A DNA stretch of 64,000 nucleotides from Eubacterium oxidoreducens (GTDB taxonomy: Bacteria > Bacillota > Clostridia > Lachnospirales > Lachnospiraceae): NCBI RefSeq assembly GCF_900104415.1, contig NZ_FMXR01000006.1:186001-250000 (forward strand), in the 5' to 3' direction. The position numbers were made by a program, and so were the translations under genes. Positions 24,837 through 33,161 of this stretch are shown here, piece after piece (the stretch's first letter is position 1; each line of letters begins with the position of its first letter). Under the pieces are notes generated by a model that did no database searches, was not told the DNA's origin, and was given only the letters and a program-made list of their open reading frames with translations.

Positions 24837-25892
24837 TTAGCCAAGACTTTCAAACAATTTCCTAATATCATTAAACATTACCACGACAATAAATACGATT
24901 AAGATCATAAAGCCGATAAAATGAACAATTCCTTCTTTATTCGGATCAATCTTCTTTCGTCTTATTGCTTCAATTATGATAAAAAGAATTCTCCCGCCAT
25001 CCAAAGCCGGTAATGGAAGAAGATTAATAACACCTAAATTAGCCGCCAGCAACACGGAAATATTAAGCAAACTAAGCACTGCATAATAATAACCACTACT
25101 TGTAACTGTAGATTCATAAGTATCTCCAATCGTTTGTATGATACCGACCGGTCCGGACATATCATTCATACTAGCTTCTCCCGTTACAAGCATAAACAAA
25201 CTATGCAACGTATACGAAATCCAATATTTCACTTCATGTATACTGTACCGAATTGTCTTAAATGGTCCAACTTTTTCATAAGCACTACTACCATAAAACC
25301 CAATCATATACCGACCTGATTCTTCATCTAATACCGGAACAATTGTTGTTTCATGGCTTTCTCCTTCTCGCTCATAAGTAACCACAATCTCCTCTCCGGA
25401 ATGCTTCAGGGTATATAATGAAATATCACGAAATGTATATATTCTGGTATTATTCAGCTTGGTAATGACATCTCCGCTTTCAATCCCAGCCTGCTCGGCC
25501 GGATACCCCTCCATAACCGAGCTGATGACCGGTTGATCAACACCGATACAACCTATAATGATCACGGAGAATAGAAAAGCCATTATAAAATTAAATGCCG
25601 GACCGGCAAAAATCACACTAAATCTTGCAAGCGCCGACTTGGAATTAAACGATCGCCGATCATCGCTTTCACCGTCTTCCCCTTCCATCATACACGCTCC
25701 GCCAAATGGCAATAATTTAAGTGAATATTTAGTTTCACCCTTTTTAATTCCGAAAATTGTAGGTCCAAGTCCCAAAGAAAATTCATTTACCCGGATACCG
25801 TTTAGCTTAGCAAATGTAAAATGTCCAAGTTCATGAAATATAATAATAATGCTAAAAATAATAATTGCTATAATAATCTTAATAATTGTCAC
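24837..25892 (-). CDS. rseP: RIP site-2 metalloprotease RseP/RasP
   Basis: Intramembrane zinc protease that cleaves anti-sigma factors and leftover signal peptides. The 351-residue product has the HExxH motif in IIIFHELGHF at residues 19-28 of the first membrane helix, the family GLGPTIFG stretch, a PDZ domain (about 115-180), and the LDG motif NLLPLPALDGGR near 290, followed by membrane helices. The start is GTG at 25892, with GAGG upstream, four bases after the dxr stop. The order cdsA-dxr-rseP is conserved widely in bacteria. Confidence 0.95.
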   Translation of the reverse strand: MTIIKIIIAIIIFSIIIIFHELGHFTFAKLNGIRVNEFSLGLGPTIFGIKKGETKYSLKLLPFGGACMMEGEDGESDDRRSFNSKSALARFSVIFAGPAFNFIMAFLFSVIIIGCIGVDQPVISSVMEGYPAEQAGIESGDVITKLNNTRIYTFRDISLYTLKHSGEEIVVTYEREGESHETTIVPVLDEESGRYMIGFYGSSAYEKVGPFKTIRYSIHEVKYWISYTLHSLFMLVTGEASMNDMSGPVGIIQTIGDTYESTVTSSGYYYAVLSLLNISVLLAANLGVINLLPLPALDGGRILFIIIEAIRRKKIDPNKEGIVHFIGFMILIVFIVVVMFNDIRKLFESLG

Positions 25893-25896
25893 TTAA

Positions 25897-27033
25897 TTAC
25901 CTCAACAATTCTCGAACCATAGATTCCGTCTGCAAAATCTGTTCTACCGTGGGATCTTGCATATAAGTAATCTCGCTTATCGCTTTTTGTATCATTTCTG
26001 TAATTTGAAGATAGGATATTTCTTTTTTCAAAAATTTTGCAACTGCCACTTCATTGGCTGCATTAAATACCGTTGGAACATTTCCCCCTTTTTTCAGTGC
26101 CTCAAAAGCCATCTTAAGTCCCGAAAAAACTTCTAAATCAGGTGCTTCAAATGTCAATTCTTTCAATCTAAAAAAATCCACCCGTTCACCTGATAACGGT
26201 CTCCTTGCAGGATAGTACAATGCATATTGGATTGGCAAACGCATATCTGCAGTTCCAAGCTGCGCAATCACTGCACCATCTTCATACTCAACCATAGAAT
26301 GAATCACACTTTGCGGATGAACAACAACATTGATTTTATCTGCGTCTACACCGAATAACCAATGCGCCTCCATCACTTCAAGCCCTTTATTAACCAAAGT
26401 GGACGAATCAATTGTAACTTTTTTCCCCATCACCCAATTTGGATGATTAAGTGCATCTTCAAGTTGTATCGTTTTCAATTCATCACGAGACTTTCCTCGA
26501 AACGGGCCGCCCGAAGCTGTAAGATGTATTTTCGCAATGTGATTATGTCTTTCTCCATTTAACGACTGAAAGATTGCACTATGTTCTGAATCTACCGGAA
26601 GAATTTTTACGCCTAATTTAGCAGCAAGAGGCATGATAATATGTCCTGCACATACAAGCGTCTCTTTATTAGCTAACGCAATATCCTTTCCTGCTTTGAT
26701 TGCTTCAATCGTTGGCAAAATGCCAAGCATTCCTACAATCGCTGTCACGAGAATTTCCGTCTTTTCAAAAGTTGCAACCTCAATCAAGCCTTCCATTCCA
26801 TAGGTTATACGTACATTTGGCATATCCTTTATTGCATTTTTAAGTTCTTTAGCCGATTCTTCTTTCCATACAGCAACTAATTTCGGATGAAATTTTCGAA
26901 TCTGCTTTTCCAATAATTTAATATTACGTCCAGCTGCAATTGCCGTAACTTCAATATCTTGTTGTTCTTCCACAATCTGTAAAGTCTGAGTCCCTATTGA
27001 TCCTGTAGAACCCAAAATCGCTATTTTTCTCAT
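25897..27033 (-). CDS. dxr: 1-deoxy-D-xylulose-5-phosphate reductoisomerase
   Basis: Second enzyme of the MEP pathway, converting DXP to MEP with NADPH. The 378-residue product has the NADPH motif ILGSTGSIGTQTL at the N-terminus, IALANKETLVCAG (about 117-129), and the metal and substrate segment VDSEHSAIFQSLNGE (about 145-160), with SSTLVNKGLEVMEAHWLF further on. AAGGAGCG lies before the ATG. It follows cdsA and precedes rseP. Confidence 0.97.
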   Translation of the reverse strand: MRKIAILGSTGSIGTQTLQIVEEQQDIEVTAIAAGRNIKLLEKQIRKFHPKLVAVWKEESAKELKNAIKDMPNVRITYGMEGLIEVATFEKTEILVTAIVGMLGILPTIEAIKAGKDIALANKETLVCAGHIIMPLAAKLGVKILPVDSEHSAIFQSLNGERHNHIAKIHLTASGGPFRGKSRDELKTIQLEDALNHPNWVMGKKVTIDSSTLVNKGLEVMEAHWLFGVDADKINVVVHPQSVIHSMVEYEDGAVIAQLGTADMRLPIQYALYYPARRPLSGERVDFFRLKELTFEAPDLEVFSGLKMAFEALKKGGNVPTVFNAANEVAVAKFLKKEISYLQITEMIQKAISEITYMQDPTVEQILQTESMVRELLR

Positions 27034-27054
27034 GAAATATTCGCTCCTTATACT

Positions 27055-27855
27055 CTAAAGAAGATATGCACATAAATAAAATACAATTGGTGCCGTTATA
27101 ATAACGCTATCAAAACGGTCTAAAATTCCTCCATGTCCCGGAATCAGTTTGCCATAGTCTTTAATATCATAAAAACGCTTAATTGCGGAAGCCGCCAAAT
27201 CACCAACCATGGAAATCAATCCACCGATTGCACAAATAATCGGCAAAATCATGATCTGGTTCATTTCCATCTGAAGTGCCCCATTAAACACCAAGCCAAA
27301 AATCACTGCTAAAACAGCTGCTCCAACCACACCACCAACAGCACCTTCGACTGACTTTTTAGGACTTAAAACAGGAGCCATCTTATGTTTTCCAAAAAGC
27401 ATACCAACACAATATGCACAAGTATCACATCCCCACGAACAGATAAATATAAGCCATACAAGATATTTACCATCCGCAAGCATCCTTGTTTCATAAACAC
27501 AAGATAGCATCATAGCTACGTAAAAAATCGCAAAAAATGCAGCAAGTAGTTGTTTTGCATGTACTTTTGGATAAGAAAACACAAACACAAACAACATGAC
27601 TATCAAAGAAATCAAAAACAAAAATTTAACATCCGGCAAAAAATTCCATTTTAAATTTAAGTAATATACAATAGTTGTAGCATATCCTACATAAGCCAGC
27701 GGTTTCTTCTCAAAGTGAAATACTCTATAGAGCTCATACATTCCAATTACAGAAATTGCTCCTATTACAAAAAGTAAAAGATCGCCTCCTCTAATCAGAA
27801 ACAGAAGCAATAAAACGATCATAATTGCTCCACTGATTGCTCTTGTTTTAAACAT
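27055..27855 (-). CDS. cdsA: Phosphatidate cytidylyltransferase
   Basis: Integral membrane enzyme forming CDP-diacylglycerol for phospholipid synthesis. The 266 residues contain about seven or eight hydrophobic segments and the C-terminal CDP-diglyceride synthetase signature SAIKRFYDIKDYGKLIPGHG followed by GILDRFDS. AGGAGG precedes the ATG. It is between uppS and dxr, as in B. subtilis. Confidence 0.96.
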   Translation of the reverse strand: MFKTRAISGAIMIVLLLLFLIRGGDLLLFVIGAISVIGMYELYRVFHFEKKPLAYVGYATTIVYYLNLKWNFLPDVKFLFLISLIVMLFVFVFSYPKVHAKQLLAAFFAIFYVAMMLSCVYETRMLADGKYLVWLIFICSWGCDTCAYCVGMLFGKHKMAPVLSPKKSVEGAVGGVVGAAVLAVIFGLVFNGALQMEMNQIMILPIICAIGGLISMVGDLAASAIKRFYDIKDYGKLIPGHGGILDRFDSVIITAPIVFYLCAYLL

Positions 27856-27867
27856 CTTAACATCCTC

Positions 27868-28587
27868 CTATGATTTTAAAGCATTTTCATCGACACCACC
27901 AAAACGTCGTTCTCTAGCACCATATGAATCCAATGCTTTTTTTAACTCATCCGTATGAAATTCAGGCCATGGTACATCCGTAAAATACAGCTCTGCATAT
28001 GCAAGCTGCCATAGTAAATAATTCGAAATTCTTTGTTCTCCGCTTGTTCTAATCAACAAATCCGGATCCGGAATATCTTTTGTATCGAGCACGGACGAAA
28101 ACGCTTCTTCTGTAATCTCATCTACTGTCATTTCACCATTTTGTACACTCTTGGCCAATTTTTTTATTCCGCGAAGCATTTCATCACGACTGCCATAATT
28201 AAGCGCAATCTGAAGATTCAGTCCTGCAAAATCTTTTGAGATATCTTCCACTTTGTCTATCAGTTTTTGGATATCCTCACTCATACCGGCTCTGTCTCCA
28301 ATAATACGCATACGCATATTATGTTTTACGCAAAGTTTTTGACATTTTTTCAAATAGGTACGAAAAAGATTCATTAATGCATCTACTTCGCTATCCGGTC
28401 GTTTCCAATTCTCTGTTGAAAAAGCATATACAGTGAGATATTTTACACCCAAATCCCATGCTGATTCAACTACTTCCTCTAAAGTTTTTGCGCCTTGTAC
28501 ATGACCATAATTTCTTGGCATGCCTTTGCTCTTAGCCCATCGTCCATTACCATCTAAGATAATTGCTACATGTTCCGGTACACTCAT
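27868..28587 (-). CDS. uppS: Undecaprenyl diphosphate synthase (isoprenyl transferase)
   Basis: Cis-prenyl transferase making the C55 carrier for peptidoglycan and teichoic acids. The start at 28587 (MSVPEHVAIILDGNGRWAK) is fixed by GGAGG seven bases upstream and gives 239 residues, as expected. The diphosphate-binding Asp is in ILDGNGRWAKSKG, with YAFSTENWKRP (about 70-80) and the C-terminal RTSGEQRISNYLLWQ and FGGVDE motifs typical of the family. It lies after frr with a long hairpin in between. Confidence 0.97.
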   Translation of the reverse strand: MSVPEHVAIILDGNGRWAKSKGMPRNYGHVQGAKTLEEVVESAWDLGVKYLTVYAFSTENWKRPDSEVDALMNLFRTYLKKCQKLCVKHNMRMRIIGDRAGMSEDIQKLIDKVEDISKDFAGLNLQIALNYGSRDEMLRGIKKLAKSVQNGEMTVDEITEEAFSSVLDTKDIPDPDLLIRTSGEQRISNYLLWQLAYAELYFTDVPWPEFHTDELKKALDSYGARERRFGGVDENALKS

Positions 28588-28606
28588 ACTTTTCCTCCAC
28601 ATGGAA

Positions 28607-28645
28607 AGAAAAGTGTGCTTTTCACAACCAAAAGCACACTTTTCT
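28607..28645 (-). terminator. Long hairpin between frr and uppS
   Basis: A 16-bp perfect stem (28607-28622 with 28630-28645) closes a 7-nt loop. On the minus strand it is followed by CTTTCC, not a strong U tract. It may be a partial terminator or an mRNA-stabilising structure between frr and uppS. Confidence 0.6.
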
Positions 28646-28671
28646 GTTTCATTTTTTCTTTCAAGTCAATC

Positions 28672-29226
28672 TTAAACTGTAAGAATCTCTTTTGATTTTG
28701 ACTCTACAGCTTCATCAATTTTCTTAATATAACTATCTGTAAGCTTTTGAATCTCATCTTCAAGTTCTGCAACTTCATCCTCAGAAATCTCTGATGATTT
28801 TCCAAGCTTTTTCATCGCATCATTTGCATCACGTCTAATATTGCGCACTGCAACCTTGGCATTTTCGCCGTATTTTTTTACTTCTTTTGCCAGCTCTTTA
28901 CGACGCTCTTCTGTAAGTTCCGGAAATACAAGTCTTATCATCTTACCATCATTTGTTGGATTGATTCCAAGATCAGATGTCATGATAGCCTTTTCAATCT
29001 CTTTTACCATGTTCGACTCCCATGGCTGAATCTGTATCATTCGCGCTTCCGGAACAGAAACATTCGCTACCTGCTGAATCGGACTTGGTGTTCCATAATA
29101 GTCCACCATAATATTATCTAATACATGCGGATTCGCTCTACCTGCACGTATAGAACCATATTCATTTAACAAATTGCTTAAAGATTTTCCCATCTTTGAT
29201 TCATATTGTTCTAATCTACTGTCCAT
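28672..29226 (-). CDS. frr: Ribosome recycling factor
   Basis: Splits post-termination ribosomes together with EF-G. The start at 29226 (MDSRLEQYESKMGKSLSNL) has AAGGAGG six bases upstream and gives 184 residues. Family motifs: RAGRANPHVLDNIMVDYYG, then PWESNMVKEIEKAI and LTEERRKELAKEVKKYGE, and a Lys/Asp-rich C-terminal helix. It follows pyrH by ten bases, as in most bacteria. Confidence 0.97.
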   Translation of the reverse strand: MDSRLEQYESKMGKSLSNLLNEYGSIRAGRANPHVLDNIMVDYYGTPSPIQQVANVSVPEARMIQIQPWESNMVKEIEKAIMTSDLGINPTNDGKMIRLVFPELTEERRKELAKEVKKYGENAKVAVRNIRRDANDAMKKLGKSSEISEDEVAELEDEIQKLTDSYIKKIDEAVESKSKEILTV

Positions 29227-29236
29227 ATCTGCCTCC

Positions 29237-29932
29237 TTATACCGTAACAACGGTACCATTAAATCTACCAGTAATTGCCTTCACAATACTATCTTCTTCC
29301 TGTAATGCAAATACATACATCGGCATCTTATTTTCCATACTCATAATAGATGCTGTAAGATCCATAACCGCAAGCTGTTTTTCAATCACTTCATCAATCG
29401 AAATTGCATCATATCTTTTTGCATTCGGATTCACCTTAGGATCACTATCATAAACTCCATCAACAGCTTTTGCCAAAAGAATCACTTCTGCTTCAATTTC
29501 GATAGCCCGAAGAACAGTGGCTGTATCGGTTGAAAAATAAGGATGACCGGTTCCTCCTGCAAAAAATACTACTTTATGTAAACGAAAAGCTTCTTTCACA
29601 GCGTCTTTGGAAAACAACTGTGTAAACGCTCCGCATGCAAATGGTGTCATTACCGAAGTATCCATGCCTTCCGAACGAAAGATTTCAGAAGTATAAATAC
29701 AATTCATAACAGTTGCAAGCATCCCAATCTGGTCTGCCTTTGTACGATCGATATTTTCCGAACTTCTACCTCGCCAGAAATTACCGCCGCCAATCACGAT
29801 TGCAACTTCTATATTTTGATCAACCAACTGCTTTACCTGTTTTGCAACCGAAATTACAGTATTCTCATCAAATCCGGTCTTTTTATCGCCAGCTAACGCT
29901 TCACCGCTTAATTTCAGTAAAACTCTTTTCAT
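29237..29932 (-). CDS. pyrH: UMP kinase
   Basis: Phosphorylates UMP to UDP in pyrimidine nucleotide synthesis. The start at 29932 (MKRVLLKLSGEALAGDK) has GGAG seven bases upstream and gives 231 residues. The amino-acid kinase fold is seen in IVIGGGNFWRGR, GGTGHPYFSTDTATVLRAIE and LLAKAVDGVYDSDPK. It starts one base after the bactofilin stop, so the two are coupled. In B. subtilis pyrH directly follows tsf; here about 8 kb is inserted between them. Confidence 0.96.
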   Translation of the reverse strand: MKRVLLKLSGEALAGDKKTGFDENTVISVAKQVKQLVDQNIEVAIVIGGGNFWRGRSSENIDRTKADQIGMLATVMNCIYTSEIFRSEGMDTSVMTPFACGAFTQLFSKDAVKEAFRLHKVVFFAGGTGHPYFSTDTATVLRAIEIEAEVILLAKAVDGVYDSDPKVNPNAKRYDAISIDEVIEKQLAVMDLTASIMSMENKMPMYVFALQEEDSIVKAITGRFNGTVVTV

Positions 29933-29933
29933 A

Positions 29934-30956
29934 TTAGTTTTCTCCAAACAGGCTATCCATATCAATATCAGCGTAAACCTGTGAACAGAAACCATCAATT
30001 ACTGCACCATTATTAATCTGTACAGAACGTGATTTAATGTTTCCTTTAATAACAGCAGATGTATCAACCACTACCGGTCCTTGAACATCGATGTCTCCCT
30101 TAATTGCACCTGCAACTACAGCAGAAGTTGCTGTAATATTTCCAACGATGACAGATCCTAAGCCAACTTTAACCGTTCCTGTAGAATTAATCTCTCCTGT
30201 AATCTTAGCAGAATCAGCAAAGAATTCAGAAGAATCAGAATTTCCTTCAATTTTTCCTGTAACAACAAGTTTGCCACGGCACTTCACATTACCTGTAACA
30301 TTTCCGCGAATTTCAATTGAACCAGCTGTTTCAACATCACCGCGAATAATCATGCCTTGTGTGATCACCGCTTCTTCATCGGAAATCTCACCTTCAAGAT
30401 CTACTTGTTCTTCTTTGCCTTCCGTCTCAACTGCTGTTTCTTCTTTCATCTCTTCTGTTACATCTTTTTCCATTGAATCCATTTCTTTCTCCTCCGTTAC
30501 TGATTCATTTTCATTTATTGCTGCCATCTGCTCTGATACATTATCTAATACATCCTCTTGAGCATCCGGCTCACTGGCCATACTAACTACGTTTTCAGTA
30601 GCATCTGGCTCTGTTGCACTATCTGTTTCGTTTTCCTCCTCATCAGACATTTTTTCAGCTTCAACCTGATCAGCAGCAGACTCATCTTGTTTGTCTTTTG
30701 CTTCCTGGTAAGCCGCAACATCCTCCTGAGGTGCTGCAAATGTCTTAGCAGAAGACTCTTGCATCTCCTGCTCATCAACTTCTTCAAGAAAATCATCTAA
30801 TTTAGCAAGTTCTGATTCGACATCAACATCCTTTTCCAAGGTGTTGATTTCAATATCTTCTTGATCTTGCGCCATTTCCTCCGCCGGTTCTTCACCCGGC
30901 ATCAACTCTTTCGCCGCTTGCGCAAAATCTTCTTTAAACTCTTTAAAAAAGCTCAT
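29934..30956 (-). CDS. Bactofilin-domain protein with long acidic N-terminus
   Basis: The 340-residue product has an N-terminal half very rich in Glu, Asp and Ser (about 15-200) and a C-terminal bactofilin (DUF583) domain (about 205-330). The domain shows the repeating beta-helix rungs GMIIRGDVETAGSIEIRGNV, then GNVKCRGKLVVTGKIEG, TGTVKVGLGSVIVGNI and AVIKGNIKSRSVQI. Bactofilins polymerise without nucleotide and place cell-wall or motility proteins. AGGAGG precedes the ATG. It is tightly joined to pyrH. The acidic part is unlike most short bactofilins and may be an interaction or spacer arm. Confidence 0.88.
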   Translation of the reverse strand: MSFFKEFKEDFAQAAKELMPGEEPAEEMAQDQEDIEINTLEKDVDVESELAKLDDFLEEVDEQEMQESSAKTFAAPQEDVAAYQEAKDKQDESAADQVEAEKMSDEEENETDSATEPDATENVVSMASEPDAQEDVLDNVSEQMAAINENESVTEEKEMDSMEKDVTEEMKEETAVETEGKEEQVDLEGEISDEEAVITQGMIIRGDVETAGSIEIRGNVTGNVKCRGKLVVTGKIEGNSDSSEFFADSAKITGEINSTGTVKVGLGSVIVGNITATSAVVAGAIKGDIDVQGPVVVDTSAVIKGNIKSRSVQINNGAVIDGFCSQVYADIDMDSLFGEN

Positions 30957-31006
30957 TTGTATTTATTCCTCCTAATTCTATTATCTATCCTGTGTGATAC
31001 AGTTAT

Positions 31007-31939
31007 TTATTCAACACTCTTGTAATAAATATGTTGAACTAAATCGGTATCCTCATCAATCGGCAGGATTTGGGCATCAGATGCCTGTAATTCTTCAATC
31101 AATGACGGTAATGCATCTACTGTGGTGCTCTTGTTGTTGGAATCATGCAACAACACAATTGATGTTGAATAATTCGGAACATCTCCCATAACATTGGTAA
31201 TAATATCTTCCGTTGAATAAGCTTCACTGGTTGCATCTCCGCTGCTGACATTCCAATCAAAATAAGTCACACCTTGTTCATTCAGATAAGATATAAAAGT
31301 TGTCATACTTGTATTACTTACCTGATTAGAACTTCCTCCCGGAAACCTGTAATATACCGGCTTTACGCCTGTGACTTCTTCAAGATAATTCTGTATCTTG
31401 GTAAAATCTGCTTTAAAATCATCAAGCGAATTATAAATCTCGCTGTATTTATGTGAATAAGAATGCATACCTAAAGTATGACCTTCATCTACAATTCTCT
31501 TATATAATTTCTTAGATTCACTATCTGTCTTACCGGTTACAAAAAATGTCGCTTTCACATCATACTCCGCCAAAACATCAAGAATCTCTGCCGTATTATC
31601 ACTTGGGCCATCATCAAAAGTAAGATAGACTTTCATATTCTCTACCTGATCCTCGGTCTCCATACCTTTACTCACGGATGCCGAATCATCTCCTGACGAA
31701 TCTGTCTTATAGTTAATCTCTCCAGTTGTAATAAGTTGTTCTAAAACGGTAAGGTTATTCTCCATATCACTGATACGTGTTTTTAAAGAATATACCCGAA
31801 TCCCAAGAAATACACATAATATGATAGAAACAATTATCCAGATGAAAATCGTAAGTAGCATTCCAATCTTAATACGATTGATTCTCTTCCTTCGGTCGCG
31901 ATTCTTTTTGAGATTAGAATCCGTAATATTGCTAGCCAT
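31007..31939 (-). CDS. Membrane-anchored polysaccharide deacetylase
   Basis: NodB-type deacetylase likely acting on peptidoglycan or another N-acetylated surface glycan. The 310 residues have a basic cytosolic start, one membrane helix (IGMLLTIFIWIIVSIILCVF, about 25-44), a short coiled coil (about 48-75), and the NodB domain (about 105-300). Catalytic and metal residues are in VYLTFDDGPSDNTAEIL and LGMHSYSHKYSEI (HxxxH). The motif RFPGGSSNQ and a C-terminal VLLHDSNNKS (His) complete it. It precedes the bactofilin gene by 50 bases, a pairing that hints at cell-envelope organisation. Confidence 0.9.
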   Translation of the reverse strand: MASNITDSNLKKNRDRRKRINRIKIGMLLTIFIWIIVSIILCVFLGIRVYSLKTRISDMENNLTVLEQLITTGEINYKTDSSGDDSASVSKGMETEDQVENMKVYLTFDDGPSDNTAEILDVLAEYDVKATFFVTGKTDSESKKLYKRIVDEGHTLGMHSYSHKYSEIYNSLDDFKADFTKIQNYLEEVTGVKPVYYRFPGGSSNQVSNTSMTTFISYLNEQGVTYFDWNVSSGDATSEAYSTEDIITNVMGDVPNYSTSIVLLHDSNNKSTTVDALPSLIEELQASDAQILPIDEDTDLVQHIYYKSVE

Positions 31940-32013
31940 AGTGTTCTCCCATATTTTTAATCACAACCTATTGTATCATATATTTATATAAAATACATAA
32001 TAAAAAAGAGTAA

Positions 32014-33000
32014 TTATCCTCCAATTTGCGACATATCTTTTTTCTCTTCCGCCTTTTTATCAACCTCAAGGAATTGGTGTTCTTTTGATTTAACTCGCAG
32101 TGCCTGGGCGATAAGCTCTTCGATCACCTCATCCGAAGCATTATTTCTTAAAGCCTCTCTCAAATCCACTCCTGTTTCATATTGCAGACAAGTCTTCAAA
32201 AAGCCTGTCGAGGTCATACGAATACGATTACATCCACTACAGAATTTATGACTCATAGCACTAATAAAGCCTATTTTTCCAACAAAACCCGGTATCTCAT
32301 AGTAAACACAAGGACCATTGCCAAGTTTCTTTTCATAGGAACGCACATTTGGATACTTTTCTTTAATGATATTTAATACATCCTCCTGGGAAACAAACTC
32401 AAACTGCGCCCCCACACCAATCGGCATCATCTCGATAAATCGAACATGCAATGGTCGATCCTTTGCCAATTCGGCCATTTGTAATAAGTCCTGCCCTTCT
32501 ATCCCTAATGGCACGCAATTAATTTTAAACATAATATCCGGATAACGCTCAGGCAAATCCAGTGTTTTCACGACTTTTTCAAAATTATCGCTTGAAGCAG
32601 GCGAACGACTCAAATCATTAAACAAATCACGATTAAGTGAATCAAGGCTTATATTTATCGCATCAATTCCTGCAGCTGCCAAATCTTCCATTTTTTCATA
32701 AAGCAAAAGACCATTTGTTGTCATCGTAACTCGTTCAATACCATCAATTGCCTTTAAGCTTGCAATCATCCCCTCTACGCCTCTTCTTACAAGTGGCTCT
32801 CCTCCAGTAACCTTAATTTTCTTAAGACCATTACGAGCCATTATTTCACAAACCCGAATCGCCTCTTCGTAAGTAAGTATTTCATCCATATCTACGAGAT
32901 GTGCCCCATCTGCCGGCATACAATATTTACACCTAAAATTACAACGATCTGTAATTGACAATCGCAGATAATCTATATTTCTCCCATATAAGTCTTTCAT
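32014..33000 (-). CDS. moaA: GTP 3',8-cyclase MoaA (radical SAM)
   Basis: First enzyme of molybdenum cofactor synthesis. The 328-residue product has the radical-SAM cluster CNFRCKYCMP near residue 19, VTGGEPLVRRG for SAM binding, and the C-terminal second cluster FCSGCNRIRMTSTGFLKTCL with CxxC...C spacing. AGGATGG lies before the ATG. It is next to moeA but not moaC or moaB/mog; the other cofactor genes must be elsewhere. The 3' end reads into the deacetylase gene after 74 bases. Confidence 0.95.
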   Translation of the reverse strand: MKDLYGRNIDYLRLSITDRCNFRCKYCMPADGAHLVDMDEILTYEEAIRVCEIMARNGLKKIKVTGGEPLVRRGVEGMIASLKAIDGIERVTMTTNGLLLYEKMEDLAAAGIDAINISLDSLNRDLFNDLSRSPASSDNFEKVVKTLDLPERYPDIMFKINCVPLGIEGQDLLQMAELAKDRPLHVRFIEMMPIGVGAQFEFVSQEDVLNIIKEKYPNVRSYEKKLGNGPCVYYEIPGFVGKIGFISAMSHKFCSGCNRIRMTSTGFLKTCLQYETGVDLREALRNNASDEVIEELIAQALRVKSKEHQFLEVDKKAEEKKDMSQIGG

Positions 33001-33025
33001 GTTTTTACCATCCTACATTCTTATC

Positions 33026-33054
33026 ATATTATCGAACCCAAATTCTCCCCGCAA
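33026..33054 (-). promoter_or_regulatory. Possible promoter for moaA
   Basis: Minus-strand -35 TTGCGG (33054-33049) and -10 TAATAT (33031-33026) with a 17-base spacer. The -10 box lies only some 26 bases before the ATG, so the leader would be short. It lies just downstream of the hairpin element at the end of moeA. Confidence 0.45.
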
Positions 33055-33080
33055 AATACCCAATCTTTTACTTTATCCTA

Positions 33081-33161
33081 TCTCCGACTGAGTATAGTTT
33101 GTCACAGCCCCCACCTACGATAACGCTTAGAGGTGGGGGATTTCTCCGACTGAGTTAAATA
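33081..33161 (-). repeat. Hairpin repeat, copy B (at moeA 3' end) with flanking direct repeats
   Basis: The segment 33112-33161 matches 1711-1760 at 49 of 50 bases. Here the hairpin is a perfect CCCCCACCT/AGGTGGGGG 9-bp stem (33108-33116 with 33131-33139) around a 14-nt loop. The 13-base word TCTCCGACTGAGT occurs on both sides (33081-33093 and 33143-33155). The unit supplies the moeA stop codon. There is no U tract, so it is not a classical terminator. The origin as a minimal mobile element is inferred. Confidence 0.8.

Noticed and set aside
33108-33139. Hairpin after moeA as a simple intrinsic terminator
   Set aside because: The stem is strong but no U tract follows on the minus strand, and the same 50-bp unit occurs inside the ribF coding region, so a repeat element is the better reading.
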